From: Lepiota brunneoincarnata
Lineage: Eukaryota; Basidiomycota; Agaricomycetes; Agaricales; Agaricaceae
Assembly: GCA_023014365.1 (NCBI GenBank)
Contig: JAEBUN010000002.1
Location: 124,001-188,000 of the forward strand
Direction: 5' to 3'
DNA length: 64,000 nt
Shown here: positions 1-12,625 of the stretch, piece after piece
Layout: each line of letters opens with the position of its first letter
Numbering within the stretch: position 1 is the stretch's first letter
The notes under the pieces: model-generated
What the model was told of the DNA's origin: nothing
Database searches by the model: none
The model's input: the letters and a program-made list of their open reading frames with translations, nothing else
Position numbers and translations under genes: made by a program

Positions 1-608
1 TGGCGATACCTGGAAACATCCAAAGGGAAGTTTGCAGAGTTAAAAAAACGAGTGGGACGCGCATCGAGCACTTTGCCAAAGTAAAGCCGACAGAGAGTGG
101 GGGTGGGCGCGGTATCCTGGCCGGGTGGATAGAATAGCTTGCGAATTGTGAGCGCTGTCGATAACGGAAGGGGGAGAACTTGATCCATTGCATAAGTAGC
201 ATTAGAGAGCCGCAAAGCCTTAAAATCATGCTCAGAGACAATGAGGCCTCGGGGCCTTCGGGATTGACTTCCCACCACGGAAGGGCTGCCATGGAAAACG
301 GAGATGAAGGATCCGGGGTTTGAAGGGTCCAGGTAAGCCAATGGGCGTGGGATTGCAAAGAATGGGTTCGAGTTGCAGACGTCGTACAGGCGGCGAAGTG
401 CTTCAAACTCATTTTTGAGTTCCGGTGTTCGTTCGGGGGCGAGAACATGCTTGAAAGCTACCGGGCGGCCCGATAATATTGAAACAGTGGCGAAGCTGCC
501 CCTGCCAATGGGTATAAAGTTCCACTCTGGATTGATATCCTGTGGGCGCATGCAGGGATTGTAATAGGGGCGGACAATCAATCGAGTCGCACGCCCTCGC
601 CGTGACAT
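1..608 (-). CDS. DUF3669-type kinase-like protein, 5' part (runs off window)
   Basis: One open exon of about 202 codons starts at an ATG on the minus strand (606-608) and stays open to the window edge. The protein begins MSRRGRATRLIVRPYYNPCM. It then has a glycine-rich loop-like segment (FIPIGRGSFATVSI) followed by AFKHV, which resembles the N-lobe loop and VAIK lysine of protein kinases. Further on, LCRLYFGKVLDARPTRFFN and the phrase NFPLDVSRY recall the fungal DUF3669 family, known from conceptual annotations and lacking a proven biochemical role. An in-frame internal ATG at 549-551 is an alternative start. The C-terminal half is outside the window, so catalytic residues cannot be checked. 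The family name comes from memory of conserved phrases. Confidence 0.65.
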   Translation of the reverse strand, partial: MSRRGRATRLIVRPYYNPCMRPQDINPEWNFIPIGRGSFATVSILSGRPVAFKHVLAPERTPELKNEFEALRRLYDVCNSNPFFAIPRPLAYLDPSNPGSFISVFHGSPSVVGSQSRRPRGLIVSEHDFKALRLSNATYAMDQVLPLPLSTALTIRKLFYPPGQDTAPTPTLCRLYFGKVLDARPTRFFNSANFPLDVSRYR

Positions 609-2986
609 GCCCTTCACGTGTGACCCACAGTTCAGCCACGCATTATCAAAAATGGTGTTACAGCAATAATTACCCGTCCTCTCGCATCCCCGTAGTCGTT
701 CGCGGGCAAACGGGTGAGCAACAAATGAGTAACCAGGATTTTAGCAAGAAAAGGGCTACATGGCGGAGTGGTGGTGATCGACGGCCCACCCGAGTTCCCA
801 TTAGCGCGGGACTTGGAAGGCGGACCTGAGCGTTATTATTCAATCATAATGCCGGACATTCCTGGTACTGCTGTCAACCAATAAATAAACCGACACAAGG
901 CAGGATCAGGCATGCCCAAATACCTTAAGGAGCCTAACTGTTAGTTAGTGTGCCAAAAGGCGTAGAGCGTGTGGGGGCGTTGGACTTGAAGTGGGCGGTG
1001 GTTGCTTCACAATTTATAGCACCAAAACAGCTAGAGGGCTTGCTTCACATCTATGCCCTTTCGCTCTGAAGCATGATCTCCTAGGGCATGCCCACAAATA
1101 TGAAACTCGCCTTCGGGTATCTCGACATCATCCTTTCTGAGATCATTTGATTGCCCTCACCAGGTGGCAGCAGGCAGCGCTCACGCATTTCCATAAACGA
1201 TATGCAACAGATAGGCGCTTACTTATGAGAGGATAGAGGATGAGTAACTATTATTTTGAGTGACAGCTGTGCTTATTCTGAAATGTCGAGATAAGGCACC
1301 TATTGCATTTCCAATTCTGCATCTCGGTGTAAGCCGACAGTATTTAAGAACTAACGCTATGTAAATCGAAGAATCAACGAAGACTGGTAGTTATATTATC
1401 ACTTCTTTGTTGAAATCAGCTCAAGAAGGTGGACAACAACGAAGGTGTGTATCATGAGAGACAACCACGGGGCGACAAGAGGAAGGGAAGGGAGGTAAAC
1501 GGACAAGGTACTGGTAAACTACGGGTGTATATAATCTACCTACAACATGGCCTCCATGAGGCGGTTCAGGGGCATTCCGCCAGTTTGCCGGAATCGCTAA
1601 TTCCAACATTCTTTACCTCTTACGAATAGTATCTCGAGTCCCTCGTATCTTCGTGTCCTCTCAGAAATCGTTCCTACTCTTCTTTTTCAGTGAGGTTGCT
1701 CACCGTAACCTTTCACTTCGGCCCAAAAGCTTACTTATCGGGGCTATTGCAGTGCCTTCGGCACTCATGTCAGTATTATTGTCCTCCTCTTCCCGTAAAA
1801 TCAACACATCAGAAGCTCCAACAATATGGCCGCGTTTCACGGCTACACTACGCTGCTCTCTCTACTTATTAAAGCCGAATTCCATGACCAGTATTTACGC
1901 AGTCGGGGTCTTCTCAGCGCTCTGCGCCTTTCTGGATCTTCTCTTCACGCAAATGCTATTGCAGACCCGTTCCTAATATAACTGCAGAGGATGTGCACAA
2001 AGGCCACTACCCCCGATCAAGATTCGCGAGCCGAGAAAAACTGGGTCTCCGCGGATGAGGACGCCGGAGAAGACTGAGTCCGGATAAGCATTCATAAAAG
2101 CGCAATTGCAGTAACATAATGAACGAAATATATACTCAGGTTGTTCAATGATAATCTGTCCAAACATAGATACCCTGAAGAGTCGTGGACGTGTCAAAAC
2201 ACGGTAGAGGGCGCTGGGTGTACCTTCTGCCTTGGCCTTTGAGTACCCACTGGAGCATCGCTTTGGCTTTTCATCATCTCATACGTAAAAAGGGGAATAG
2301 ACAGAGAACAGAGTGTGTTCAGCCATATCAAATGGGGGTATTCAACGACTGCTGTGTCCGGTCAATAAACGAGCAGCCATAGGAAGGATTCAGCCCTAGC
2401 GACTACCTTTGAGGGCTCAGCTAATAAACTGTACGCAGGGTGTAGAGAGTTTTAGGAGTAGAAGAGAGTCGAGGTTACGCTTCCAACCTTGACTACCACA
2501 TGCCCTCGCTCCCGCCTACACCATTGACACCTACTCCATGTGTCCCCCTAACCTCTCAAAATGGTTGATCATCATAATCCATCAGTCAAGAAATCTCAAG
2601 GAGAGAAAGATTAGAGACGGCCGAGGTCGAGAAGACGTTTGGAAACTTGGGGAAAGAAACTGAATAAAATATACATTCGATGTATTTAATAATGATGCCC
2701 ACAAAGATCTGGAGCCAAGTGGCAGAGACAAAGGAAAGGGAAAGGACCGAAAGCGAGCCAAGAGTATACATATTACATTGAATAACAAGGAGCGACATCC
2801 CGGTACGCTAATCGACCGGGTTGAATTATGCGGGAATGTTGAGGAGAAAATGCGATGGATAAAGGAGCGTGTATCGGAATAAGCAAGAACCATCAAGCAC
2901 AAAAGCAAACGCAAAAGAGAAGCAAACGAGAGCTAACAAGTAAGAGTCCACCAATAACATCATAGATCCGCACCACAAACAAGCCC
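609..2986. other. Intergenic, no supportable gene
   Basis: About 2.4 kb with only short ORFs without recognisable motifs or convincing splice structure. The first 100 bases hold the promoter of the leftmost gene; part of it (about 630-680) resembles 28950-29000. The last 400 bases are probably the 3' untranslated region of the Boi-like gene. A 51-codon frame at 1826-1981 (starting MAAFHGYTTLL) looks protein-like but is too short to call. Confidence 0.4.
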
Positions 2987-5900
2987 TCATGCCCAAGTGG
3001 GCCCAATGAACCCACTAACTTGCACAGGCGGCTTCCCAATGCTCTGCGCAATCGCCTTCCTCTTATCCTCCCATGCCTTCAACGCCTTCAACAACTGCAA
3101 CACCTTATCCCTCTTCCCCTGCCTCACATCGTTGATACTCACACTCCCCATCTTCACATCATTATCCAGCAAAAAGTCAAACAACCTAAACAGCCCATCC
3201 AACTTATCGTCATCCGCATCCACAGGAAACGCCGAATCAGGAACAGGGGGTGACGACGGCTTGCCCTTGATAGATTCCGCCAGTCGCAAAAGAGTCAAAC
3301 CAGAACACAACGAAGCAGAGGAATCCGTAATCTGCAACGAGGGCGGAAGATGCGCGTTGGCCCATTCGATCAACGCATCTTCACCATGTCCAACAAGCGT
3401 CGATGAGCGCGTAGATGCCGTCCTGCGCATCTCCCGTGATGGCCGAGGAGGAGCCGCAATGGGCTTGGTGACCTTCTGCGCTGGGAAGGCGTCTTGTCCT
3501 TGATCATGATCGAGGCTCACGGCTGTATTGATACCCTGGTTAGTGGAGAATGAATCCGAATGAATGCGGCCATCCTTGCCATCTGGATTGGACGAGAGTC
3601 CCATTAACACCTGCGCATCGCGCGTGGACAATTGATTAGGGTTTTCCCGTCGGAGCGCTTTTTGTGTGGCGGCACGAGCCGTAGGGGAAGGAGGTCGAGG
3701 TGCAGGGTTCATAGTTTGTGCGACTGCGAGAGGTATTGTGGGTATATTGCAGGAGGAAACAACAGGCTCTGCCAAAGAATACATCGATCAAGATGAATAG
3801 CAAGGTGCAACAAGGGGGTACACGTACTCGTATAATCCCGATCAATAGTCGCCTTCATAATAGCCTTCATCCAGTCCCTCACGACAGCCTTCTCATCCGA
3901 GCTGAAGTAATGCGTCTTATCGTGTTCATGATCTATCCGGAAACCATAGCGTCCAGGATCCAGATTCTCATCAACAGAAACCTTATATCCGATAACCTGG
4001 ATGTACCCCTTGATCTTCGTTTCCTATAGAACACATCAACACAAGATATCGACCAGTACAACACTCCACTTACCGATTTGCTATCGTTTCTCAAGTAATA
4101 CATATGCGGACCCTTGAGCAAAAAAGTACCGGTTCTTCCAGCTATTATACCGATCACCCCGTTTCCTCATCCACCCCGCATAATCGGGCTCCCCAATCTG
4201 TTCCAGGATACTCTTTCCAGGTTTGAAAATACCCGACGCAGCCGCAATATTTCCATTCCCAGCCGCAGCAAAGGCCACATTGCTAGCAGATGGTGAGGAG
4301 GACGTGCGTTTCCGTAACAAAGTCGGATCCTTGGTATCTTTCTCTTTGGTAGTCTTCGTCTTTTCCTGCTTGGCCGACGAATCCTGCAACTCTCTGACCT
4401 CCTTCGGACTCTTCTTGGGAGAGCCATTAGGCGTGGGCGAACGATGGGTAGATGAGGACTTGCGGACAGTGTTCGAGTGGAGACGGGGAAGACTGAAAAT
4501 AGACGATGACTTTTCAGATTGACCAGTATGGGCGTCATCGGCACTAACACTCAGCATGAGCAAACGCGCAAACACACACATGTTCAATAACAATTAGGGA
4601 TAGCGTACCTCGGAGGCGGCTTCCTCGCCTTACTCAAGAGACCCACCAAACGTCCCTCCAAAGATACTCAACCTATCACCCCCCTTCCCAGCGTCAATAC
4701 TCCTCTTGCCCTTTCCATGACGGGCAATCGCAGTCCCACTGTCTTTATCCTTCCCCCCTTCTAATATCTCCTTGGCTGTAGGCGAAGCCAAAGGAGACAT
4801 ATCCTTTGAATGCCGAAGAGACGAACTCGCAGAATCTTGCGACCTGCCAAACAACTTCCTACGCATCCTCGAAGCCGGAACAACATCACCGTCGCTCATA
4901 TGCCCGCGGTCCTCGGGCTGGTCCTCCTCTTTCACGGGCTTGGACTGTAAGGCGTCAGCGGCAGCCGACTCCTTCAACGCCCCATCAGAAGGCGATAATG
5001 ACAATTGGGCAGGACGAGGCTTCTGTGTTCGAATAGGGTTATCAGCGGTTCGGACCCGAGGATACAAACAAAAACACATACCAGTAGCCCGACATCATTC
5101 GAGATCCCCAATCCCACCCCAACCCCACTGGCCCCCTCCCTCTCCCCTCCCCTCACCACATTGACAAAGTCACCACTAACACTCTGCGACGACGGGCTCT
5201 CAACAAATGAGCCTCCAACAACTACGAATCCACCCACAACGCCAGGCTGCATCGGCCCACCAGCAGACAGCTGCCCATTCCCATTCCCATATCCATTGGC
5301 ACCCGCGGCGGCCCCGGGGAACCCGAGGGGACTACCAAGCGAGCTCTGAATACTCTGCGAGTATGCATGTCCATTTCCAGGGAACGAGTGGTGGGAATGC
5401 GACTGAGATTGGGTCCTTGAGTGTACCTGGGAGTGTGGGGTAATAGGCGTGTGTGGAGCCATAGGAGAAAGTTCGGTATGGTCGGAGTAGGTGATTGATG
5501 GTGGGCGACGAAGCTCTGCGATGGCGTTGGAGATTCTCACTCGTTTTCCGAACGCCATGATGCCGATCTCGGTCTTGAGAAGGCTGACATCGAGCTCGAG
5601 AAGGACATCGCCGGTAATTTCTTGCTCTAGGATAATGGTTAGTAATGTACCAAAGTTGGACAAAGGGAAAACACACCAATGAACTTATCACAGACATCCT
5701 GATCGAATCCTTTATTCTTCAACCAATCCACCACATCCTCGACGGTCCACTCCGATGGGAGCTTGTCCCTTTTCTTCTCTCTCTTCGTCAGAGCGGGGGT
5801 GGAGGCTGAGGATGTTACAGAAGGGGGAGGTGAGGCAGTGGCACTCGAGGCGGTTATGGTTGTCGTAGTTGAGTTTTGCGCTGCAAGGGCAGGTGCAGGC

Positions 5901-7428
5901 TCAGGAACGGAGACAAGAGGGGGTAAAGTGGTAGCCTTGAGAGACAAAGACGAAGCGACACTATTGTGCTTTGAATGCATTGCGCCACGTTGTATGGCGG
6001 AAGGTACGGAATTTTGTGGAGTGGACGTTGAGGGGGCTGCGGATGGCGAAGAAGACGCTGAGTTACGCAGCGGGGTGCCAGTGCGCGTGGGTTCAGGGAC
6101 CGGCACGAGTGCAGGGTTGCCTGGCTTGGTGTCATTCTTGATACTGGTGCTGGTAGGCAACGAGGTCGAGGAGGGGCTAGCAGTCGACTGGAGCTCGGGC
6201 GTCTCAGTAACGGATGGAGCCGTGTCGGGGGCTGGTGGAGGAGGGATTTCAGGGAAAGATGAACGGGTAGCAGTGGCCGTTTCAAGCTGTGTTTCATCTT
6301 TCGCGAGAAGCGGAAGCGAAACGGCTTCCTCCCCAGCGGATGGAGTAACGGTTGATTGTTGGGGAGTATCTGCGGCATCGCTCTTTGTTCGGGCTGTTGG
6401 AAGGCCTCCATCGGTTTCGACATCTTCGTCCTCTTCTGGAATACCGTGAAAAGCTCCGACACGGCTGGTAAACTCCTCACGTTCCACCTCATCTTCACTC
6501 TCGTCGCTCAACTCGACTTCAATTGGAGGAGCGACCGAACGACGCTCAGAATTGATACCCAAGCCACCCATCATGGCTTCGAGCTTCTCCGCTTCCTCGA
6601 CCGCTCTTCTGGCCTTCTCTGCGAGCTTCGTCCGCGCCCCTTTATGCCAACCCTCTGCATCATCGGCATTATCAGCCCCATCGACATCAGCTGAGGTCGA
6701 AATCGGTATCAGTATCTCTGTCATCTTCGCGTGCTGGCAAAACTGAAACTACGACCGCCATCGTTGTCACCATGATTTCGACCAAGTTGTTCAATGGCTT
6801 GTTCGACGTCGGTCAAGGTGGCTTTCATGACTCCGTCGCCAGTCGGCCGCGGCTCGCTAAAGTCATGGCTTCCATCGAGAAATTTAGCAGGAGCGGCTTT
6901 CGGAATCGGTGCAATAATGCTAGGGGTCGACCTCCGGCCGCGGGGTTGCTGATTCTGGCTCTTTGGATAGAGTATTCAGAGTAGTCTTTTGTTCAGAAGT
7001 GAGAAATCGTACTTGTATCTAGTTATGCCATTGCCTTCGAGCGCGGGAGTAGGTCCTACTGCAGAAGGGGCAGCAGCGGCTGTATAGCTCACAGGAAACA
7101 GACCGACTTTCCCCGCCAGATTACGGCCCTAAGTGCGAGCAAGCGTGAGCGTGAGTGATGAGCTCGGAGGGTGACGAATCAAAGTAAAAAGCCTTCTCCT
7201 GAGCTGCAAGACATTACAACAGCAGGTGGCTTGTCGATGGATCAGCTAGCTAGGACGAGCGGCCCTGCAAGCAAGACATGGGAAACGATCGGAGGACATA
7301 CCTGCCACCACCCATCACCAGTAGAGTTCGTCCTTCTCAACGACTTCGATCCGCTCCCCAGCATGGAAGGAGACCTCGTCGTCGTTTTCAGGAATAAAGT
7401 CATGCAGAGCATATACGTATTCGGGCAT
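2987..7428 (-). CDS. SH3-SAM-PH-CH domain protein, Boi1/Boi2-like polarity factor (frame breaks)
   Basis: Probable plasma-membrane scaffold linking Cdc42-type polarity signalling to the cortex, by analogy with yeast Boi1/2. Exon 1 (7302-7428) starts MPEYVYALHDFIPENDDEVS and is an SH3 domain continued in exon 2 (7013-7128; RNLAGKVGLFPVSY). The third exon (5677-6958) and the fourth (5082-5626) share a SAM domain (SEWTVEDVVDWLKNKGFDQD, then EQEITGDVLLELDVSLLKTE). Exon 6 (from 4543) and exon 7 (3828-4023) form a PH domain (YAGWMRKRGDRYNSWKNRY ... WMKAIMKA). The last exon (2987-3768) has a calponin-homology-like segment (LIEWANAHLPPSLQITDSSA). Low-complexity Ser/Pro-rich linkers join them. The frame is broken by an extra T near 7320, by shifts near 6735 and 6689, and by a T6 run at 4120-4125 in the PH domain. 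It may be a decaying gene, or its sequence may contain errors; unrecognised introns are less likely for the domain-internal breaks. Confidence 0.75.
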
Positions 7429-7943
7429 GAGGAACGGCCAGGAGGGAGTGGGAGATTGGAGAAGACGACGGGGTGAGGACGATTGATGGTGAGAATCGAG
7501 TCCGGAACCGAGAAATGTGATTGGCTGTCCTCGATGCTCTGGTTGGGGTAAACCGCTGAACGTTGAACGTTGAAGTTGAACGTTGACGAGTGCGGCGTCG
7601 AGGAGGTCCGGTTAATACAAAGCAGCGGGGTTTAGGATTGCGTGGCACGTGGCTCCTCGATCACACCACCAAGTGAAAAATAGGGGGTTATAAGACAGAC
7701 AATCCCGTAATATACGACCTGCTTTCGAACGCAACCAGCTTCACAACCCCGAATACAAAATTACTTCACGCCTCACGATGCCTGAAACATTCATTCATTC
7801 ACTCTCGCGCATTTTAGGAGTCATGGGTTCCCAAGCGCCAGCCGATCCGCTCTCAACATTCGTGATACTTCACCAGGGTTCCCCCCTACGATCATATCAG
7901 CAGTCGTACATCATTATTCTAATGTCTGACCGGCTTCACTACC

Positions 7944-8837
7944 TCAGTCCTGCGACCACACACCCAAGGGGAGTTTAAATGCCGCAGTTCTTTCTACGGC
8001 CATCAACTCGGAGACTCCGATATAAAACGCTATCAACCCTGTCATAACGCCAAACACGCCCCCTGCTTTGTTGACTCTACCACCTGTATTAGAACATCGA
8101 CACTTCCTGAGGGGATTTAGAACGCTCACGAAGCCTTCTGACTCCAAGATCCAATGGCCAGCAACAACAGCGCTATTGCCAGCACCGACAGCAAAACCTG
8201 TGAACGCCATGTTTCTCCTCATGACAGGCGGACTAGCATTTTTTTTATTGAATATCATCAACGGTAACTCTTTCGGTCGTGGAGGTACGCACATAAACAT
8301 GACCGTAATCATAAACCACACCATCAAGTACATTCCGATGGCATCGTTGAACTCGTCCATACGGCCCTCATAAGCTTCCATGACGCCAGAGCCGGGAATA
8401 AAAATAGTTGCATACGACATCCAGAAAGCTCCGTAGGCCGAGAAAGCTGAACGACGTTAGTCTGGGCTCCAACCATACCTCCACCGCTTACCAGTCGCTC
8501 CAAAGACATTGCCATTAGGGACTTCCCACATACCAGCAAGGAGCTGGACAAGGCCACCAGCAAAGATGGCCATGCCGATGACCGCATTCGAGGTCTGAAT
8601 ACCCCGGGTATGGACGTTGAACATTGACAACAAAAATGTCGTCGACGCGAACGCGAACAGTCCCCTATGGATCCCACCCGTCAGAAAGGACTCCAACCCT
8701 CATCGGGCTTGATCAACTTACATGGGCGCAGGATTGGCTAGCCTACGCCTCCTTGTTTGTGGTGGTGCACCGCCGGAAGCGTACTCAAGTGTTTGTCCTG
8801 GTTGAGCCTTCTCAACGTCTTTGCTAGTCTCCGACAT
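7944..8837 (-). CDS. GPR1/FUN34/YaaH family acetate/ammonium-type transporter
   Basis: Membrane protein of the family that includes yeast Ady2/Ato proteins, which move acetate (and have been linked to ammonium export). Four exons, 8722-8837, 8492-8664, 8293-8446 and 7944-8232, join to 732 nt: 243 residues with all phases consistent. The start MSETSKDVEKAQPG precedes the family signature, here NPAPMGLFAFASTTFLLS (canonical NPAPLGL), assembled across intron 1. Several hydrophobic segments follow, including AIGMYLMVWFMITVMF and KAGGVFGVMTGLIAFYIGVS. The C-terminus ends WSQD. A loop insertion (ESEGFVSVLNPLRK) is unusual and might be a retained intron, though no splice pair there keeps frame. It lies 515 bp upstream of the Boi-like start, on the same strand. 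Substrate cannot be told from sequence. Confidence 0.88.
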
Positions 8838-10898
8838 GTCAGTAATGCTCGTTAAATGCGTGTAAGGCGGTTTTTTGCGGTAGTTCAAGCGTCAGGGGGG
8901 AGGCAGGAAAGAGGCAAAGGGCAAATGCGGGAGGCCGACCGATTCAACTCCCATCCTTCTCCAGTGTGTTTTTATACGTGCATATTTCTGTCTCCCAAGC
9001 ACGCTTCTTGCCTTCCATAGAACCACGGCGACACATACGTGACACGTTTAGAACGGAAACACCAAAGGGGACTGCAAGTCCCATGACCGATTCCGACTGC
9101 GAAAGCACCCCAAAACCGTGCCTGCCCTAGTCTTGCCTGCTTCACATTTATGAGGTCCCAGTCCTTTGACAATTGTCATCCATTTCCACCCCAACAAACG
9201 CCACCAGACGGAAAACTCATGTAACTAGTGTGATTCCTCCGCAGATCTTCCTGCTTTCCAGAATTTCAAGGCTCCACGGCCACTAGAAAAATCAGTATCG
9301 TGCACTCTCACCGTCCTTCATCCCTCTTTTGTATTTCTTATCTTACGCCACAACCTCATTGGCAGCACAAAGGATAGCTCGGGCTGTTAGCCATAAAAAT
9401 ACCATCGTGTGTGAATTTCGCATTGTACTTGGTTCTGGGGTAGTGAGATGGGAATATGGCGAGTACCCCAGGGTCTGAGAAAACCTGCAAAAAAGTTCGA
9501 GGCCAACTGCGCGAGCCAACTGCGTACCTCGCTTCCGGTAGGATGAGGATTGTTGCTCCCCCATCGCGGACGAGGTTCTTGCTTTGCCTCAGCAGCATAA
9601 CGATCTTTTATATGACCCCAAGGCCTAATTTACTTGGTCCCGCGCCCGGGTGGGTCTCCGAAATAAGCTGGACGGATGGCCCTACATATCCTCCCTTCCC
9701 ATCCATACCTTCCTTCTTCCAGAAATTCAGAAAGAGAAGCACTGCGGACCGCTTGGGAGTACATAACCGCAGCAAGCGAATAGTTTGGGTAGGGACATCC
9801 GCCACCTTGACCGCGGGAATGATATAGAGTGGGAAAAATCGAAGGTGAGAAGGTGAGAAGTCGGTTATGAGAACTTAGACCTTCCCAAGTCAACAATGCC
9901 TCTTGTGTTGATTTGTCAGGGGGGTGCTGCCACCAGGGGTGTGACTGTGTTCTTGACTGTTAGAAGCGCCCCCCCCCTGTGGCAAGTACGAGTATCAAAC
10001 AGTGAAGAAACGGCCAAACCCGGGACGTGAGACACGTTCATTATCCCGATACTTGGGGGCCAACTCTAACCTACCAGAGATCAGGATTTCCATCGCGGTG
10101 CCATAAGACCTTTCAAGTGCGGATCCCGGGAACAGAAAAAAAAAGTTTGCGAACTGATTGTCGCCAAGGGACGGTACTTCAACAACCCCACTACTGATCA
10201 AAATCCCAGATGCCTTCCAATTACTCCTCTTCTCCTGAGCACCTGATAAGAATATGGAAGCCCGCTAATAGCGTCCCAATCACCACCACCTTCTTCCGAT
10301 ATGCCTGGCTATTTTTACTCTTCTGATATTTCCCAGCGCTCAAGCCTCAAGTTCGAAGCTCCCGTCCCAGTGACTCGATGATCAAGCTCAAAAAAGAGAG
10401 GGTGCCGCTATAATTTTTATCCGCCATATTCTCACATCTGGTCTTATGATCCTCGCCTTCCCATCACATCGCCGTTGAGACAAAGCATGTTTTTTTTATA
10501 TCTAGCGGGTGCCCTATGTTTTCTCGGGCGCGAGTAGCGATAGGGCCTGGTACCTCTAGTAGTCTCAACCTGTATCATCGAACGTCCCTGCATGCCTATC
10601 GTACGAATCCCTTCCAGGAGGACCCATACGCGCTCTTTCAGCGGGGTCGACCACTCCTTGTCGTTATCCCTGGATTTGGTGCTTGAGCCCAATGCCCCGC
10701 GACTTTGATGATAAACACCGAGATCGCCGCTCCGTGCTCAGGTCCCCGATCCATCCAGCTGGCCATATGCGATCGACTCCCATCCAAATCTTATAACCCA
10801 TGGTTCGTTCAACTCGAAACCCTCACGAGAAAACCAGAATCTCAGGGGATTCAATCTTCTGCAGTCCGGCTGTATCACGACTCGCCTTGGTTCAAGAA
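8838..10898. other. Intergenic, no supportable gene
   Basis: About 2 kb holding only short ORFs on both strands. A minus-strand frame around 9356-9598 (ending in FPSHYPRTKYNAKF...) and one at 10444-10692 read somewhat like protein, but no family is recognised and no exon structure is convincing. The region immediately right of 8837 should contain the transporter promoter. Confidence 0.35.
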
Positions 10899-12152
10899 TG
10901 CCCTATTTGATTCTCTCAGAGACACAGTTGGAAACGGACAGCCGATGGGGTGGGTAGCGGCGGCATTGATGGACAGACACTGCGTGAATCCCTCTCTCCC
11001 CCATCATTCATATTCTGGCGGGCCAGGGCTTGTTTTACATAGTGTTTCCTAGACTAGCAGAGAGATGCCGAAGGGCTACAGGTAGGGGGCAACTTACATC
11101 CAATCAAATTATGAGCCCGCCACTACACCACATCTGATGCAACCTCATGATGATGAAGGTACAAAACACTTCTCAAAGTCCCCCTCGCCATCATTCCTCG
11201 AATAGCCCCGGCTCTCCACAAACTTTGAGAGTTGGCACAGTCCATCCCTGTCGCCTCCGCAGAAACGTAGTGGCTGCGGCGCATCATTCACTAATATCCT
11301 AATATACTCCCCACCCCGTCTTCCGCAGGAGCCCGTCCAGGAACATTCCAACCGTTCAACCACCATCTGCGCCGAGAATGACACAATATCCGAAGTATCC
11401 CATTCGGTCTTGGGGTTGATGCGAGTCGGGTCCAGTACCTCGCTGGTTTCATTAAACAATCCCATCGTGGCGTAGATCGCAATCATTTGATTTTCGTGTG
11501 TGAAATCTGCGCAGATGCTGCGATCGAGTGGGAATGTCGCCGGATTGGAGTCAAAGTCCTGTTGGTTTGTGTGTTGTCGCGTACCGGAGTATGGGTAAGT
11601 CTGGCAAGTAGTTCGTTCACGTATCCCACGCCTTGCACACGACCTCCGATCGGCTGACCGTACCTGTAACGATGTCAGGGTTCGGGATTGATCAAAACAT
11701 CGTAGAATGTGTGAGATAGCGCTCACCCAGTTCCGTAGTACTTGTCAAGATTCATACTCCGCTCAAATGCGGCGAAATCTCTTGGCTCAAAGACATCACA
11801 GAACTGGCTCAATCTGCTGTTTGAAACACTCTCAAAGGGACACAGGGAGATCAAATTGTGAGCATCGACCGCCGTGAGATTAGCTGTCATTCCCACAGCC
11901 TGAATATTGAGTCTATCTGCAATCGGTGTGGCGTAGAGTTCGATCCAGGTATCGAGTTGTTTGCTCGAGTCGCCGGCAAGAGGACAACCCGAGTCGTCCA
12001 GGGTGTTATTGGCAGTTGGGTGTGTGGTGAACTTGATTGAAGTAAAACTTGGGAAGAATAGTACGAACCAGCAGTCAAATTTGTAGCGCTGTGGGTAACC
12101 ATTTCACTACCCGAGGCACAGACAAAGGGAATGTTTGCCTTGCTGCCAAGAT
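10899..12152 (-). pseudogene. Truncated phytase copy A
   Basis: Diverged duplicate of 14252-15641, starting at a shared TGCCCTA(T/C)TTGATTCTCTCAGAGA and ending near 12152. It encodes only the C-terminal half of a histidine-acid phosphatase of the phytase type: recognisable pieces are [32 protein letters not shown] and FVESRGYSRNDGEGDFEKCF. The catalytic HD pair of the family reads HE here ([13 protein letters not shown]). The N-terminal RHGxRxP exon is missing. About 130 bp present in copy B (around 15370-15510) are deleted. Where copy B is frameshifted (NNTL-DDSGC and GMTANLTA), this copy keeps the correct frame, so the two have decayed independently. Its upstream end abuts a copied piece of the Boi-like gene. 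Confidence 0.75.
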
Positions 12153-12625
12153 GTTGGAATTGAAACTACGACCGCCATCGTTGTCGTCATGATTTCGACC
12201 AAGTTGCTCAATGAATTTTTCGACGTCAGTCAGGGTGATTTTCATGACTCCATCACCAGCTGGCCGCGGCTCGCTAAAGTCATGGCTTCCATCGAGAAAT
12301 TTAGCAGGAGCGGCTTTCTGAATCGGTGCAATAATGCTGTGATCGACATAGTACAGGTTATGAGCTATAAGTCTTCGGGTGCGGCCAGGAGGGAGTGGGA
12401 GGTTGGAGAAGATGATGGGGCGAGGACGATTGATGGTAAGAATCAAGTCCGGAACCGAGAAATGCGATTGGCTATCCTCAATGCTCTGATTGGGTAAACC
12501 GCTGAACGTTGAACGTTGAATGTTGATGAGTGCGGCGTCGAGGAGGTCCGGTTAATACAAGGCAGCGGGGTTTAGGATTGCGTGGCACGTGGCTTGCCGG
12601 TCACACCAACAAGTGAAAAATAGGA
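12153..12625 (-). pseudogene. Copied 5' fragment of the Boi-like gene, internally deleted
   Basis: The part 12153-12338 matches 6745-6925 (coding for KAAPAKFLDGSHDFSEPRP and following linker). The part about 12375-12625 matches 7415-7682 (first codons, 5' leader and promoter), including the string GCTGAACGTTGAACGTTGAA(T/G) and CGGCGTCGAGGAGGTCCGGT. The SH3 exons and first introns between are gone, with about 35 bp of filler. Because it lies on the same strand and directly upstream of phytase copy A, it makes a chimera: an open frame 12075-12446 (123 codons) starts in former leader sequence, crosses the linker and runs into phytase DNA. Whether it is expressed is unknown. Confidence 0.75.

Noticed and set aside
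1653..1976. 107-codon + strand ORF with hydrophobic stretches
   Set aside because: No family match or supporting exons, and an overlapping frame looks equally protein-like.
2582..2914. 110-codon minus-strand ORF
   Set aside because: It lies in the probable 3' UTR of the Boi-like gene and has low-complexity composition.
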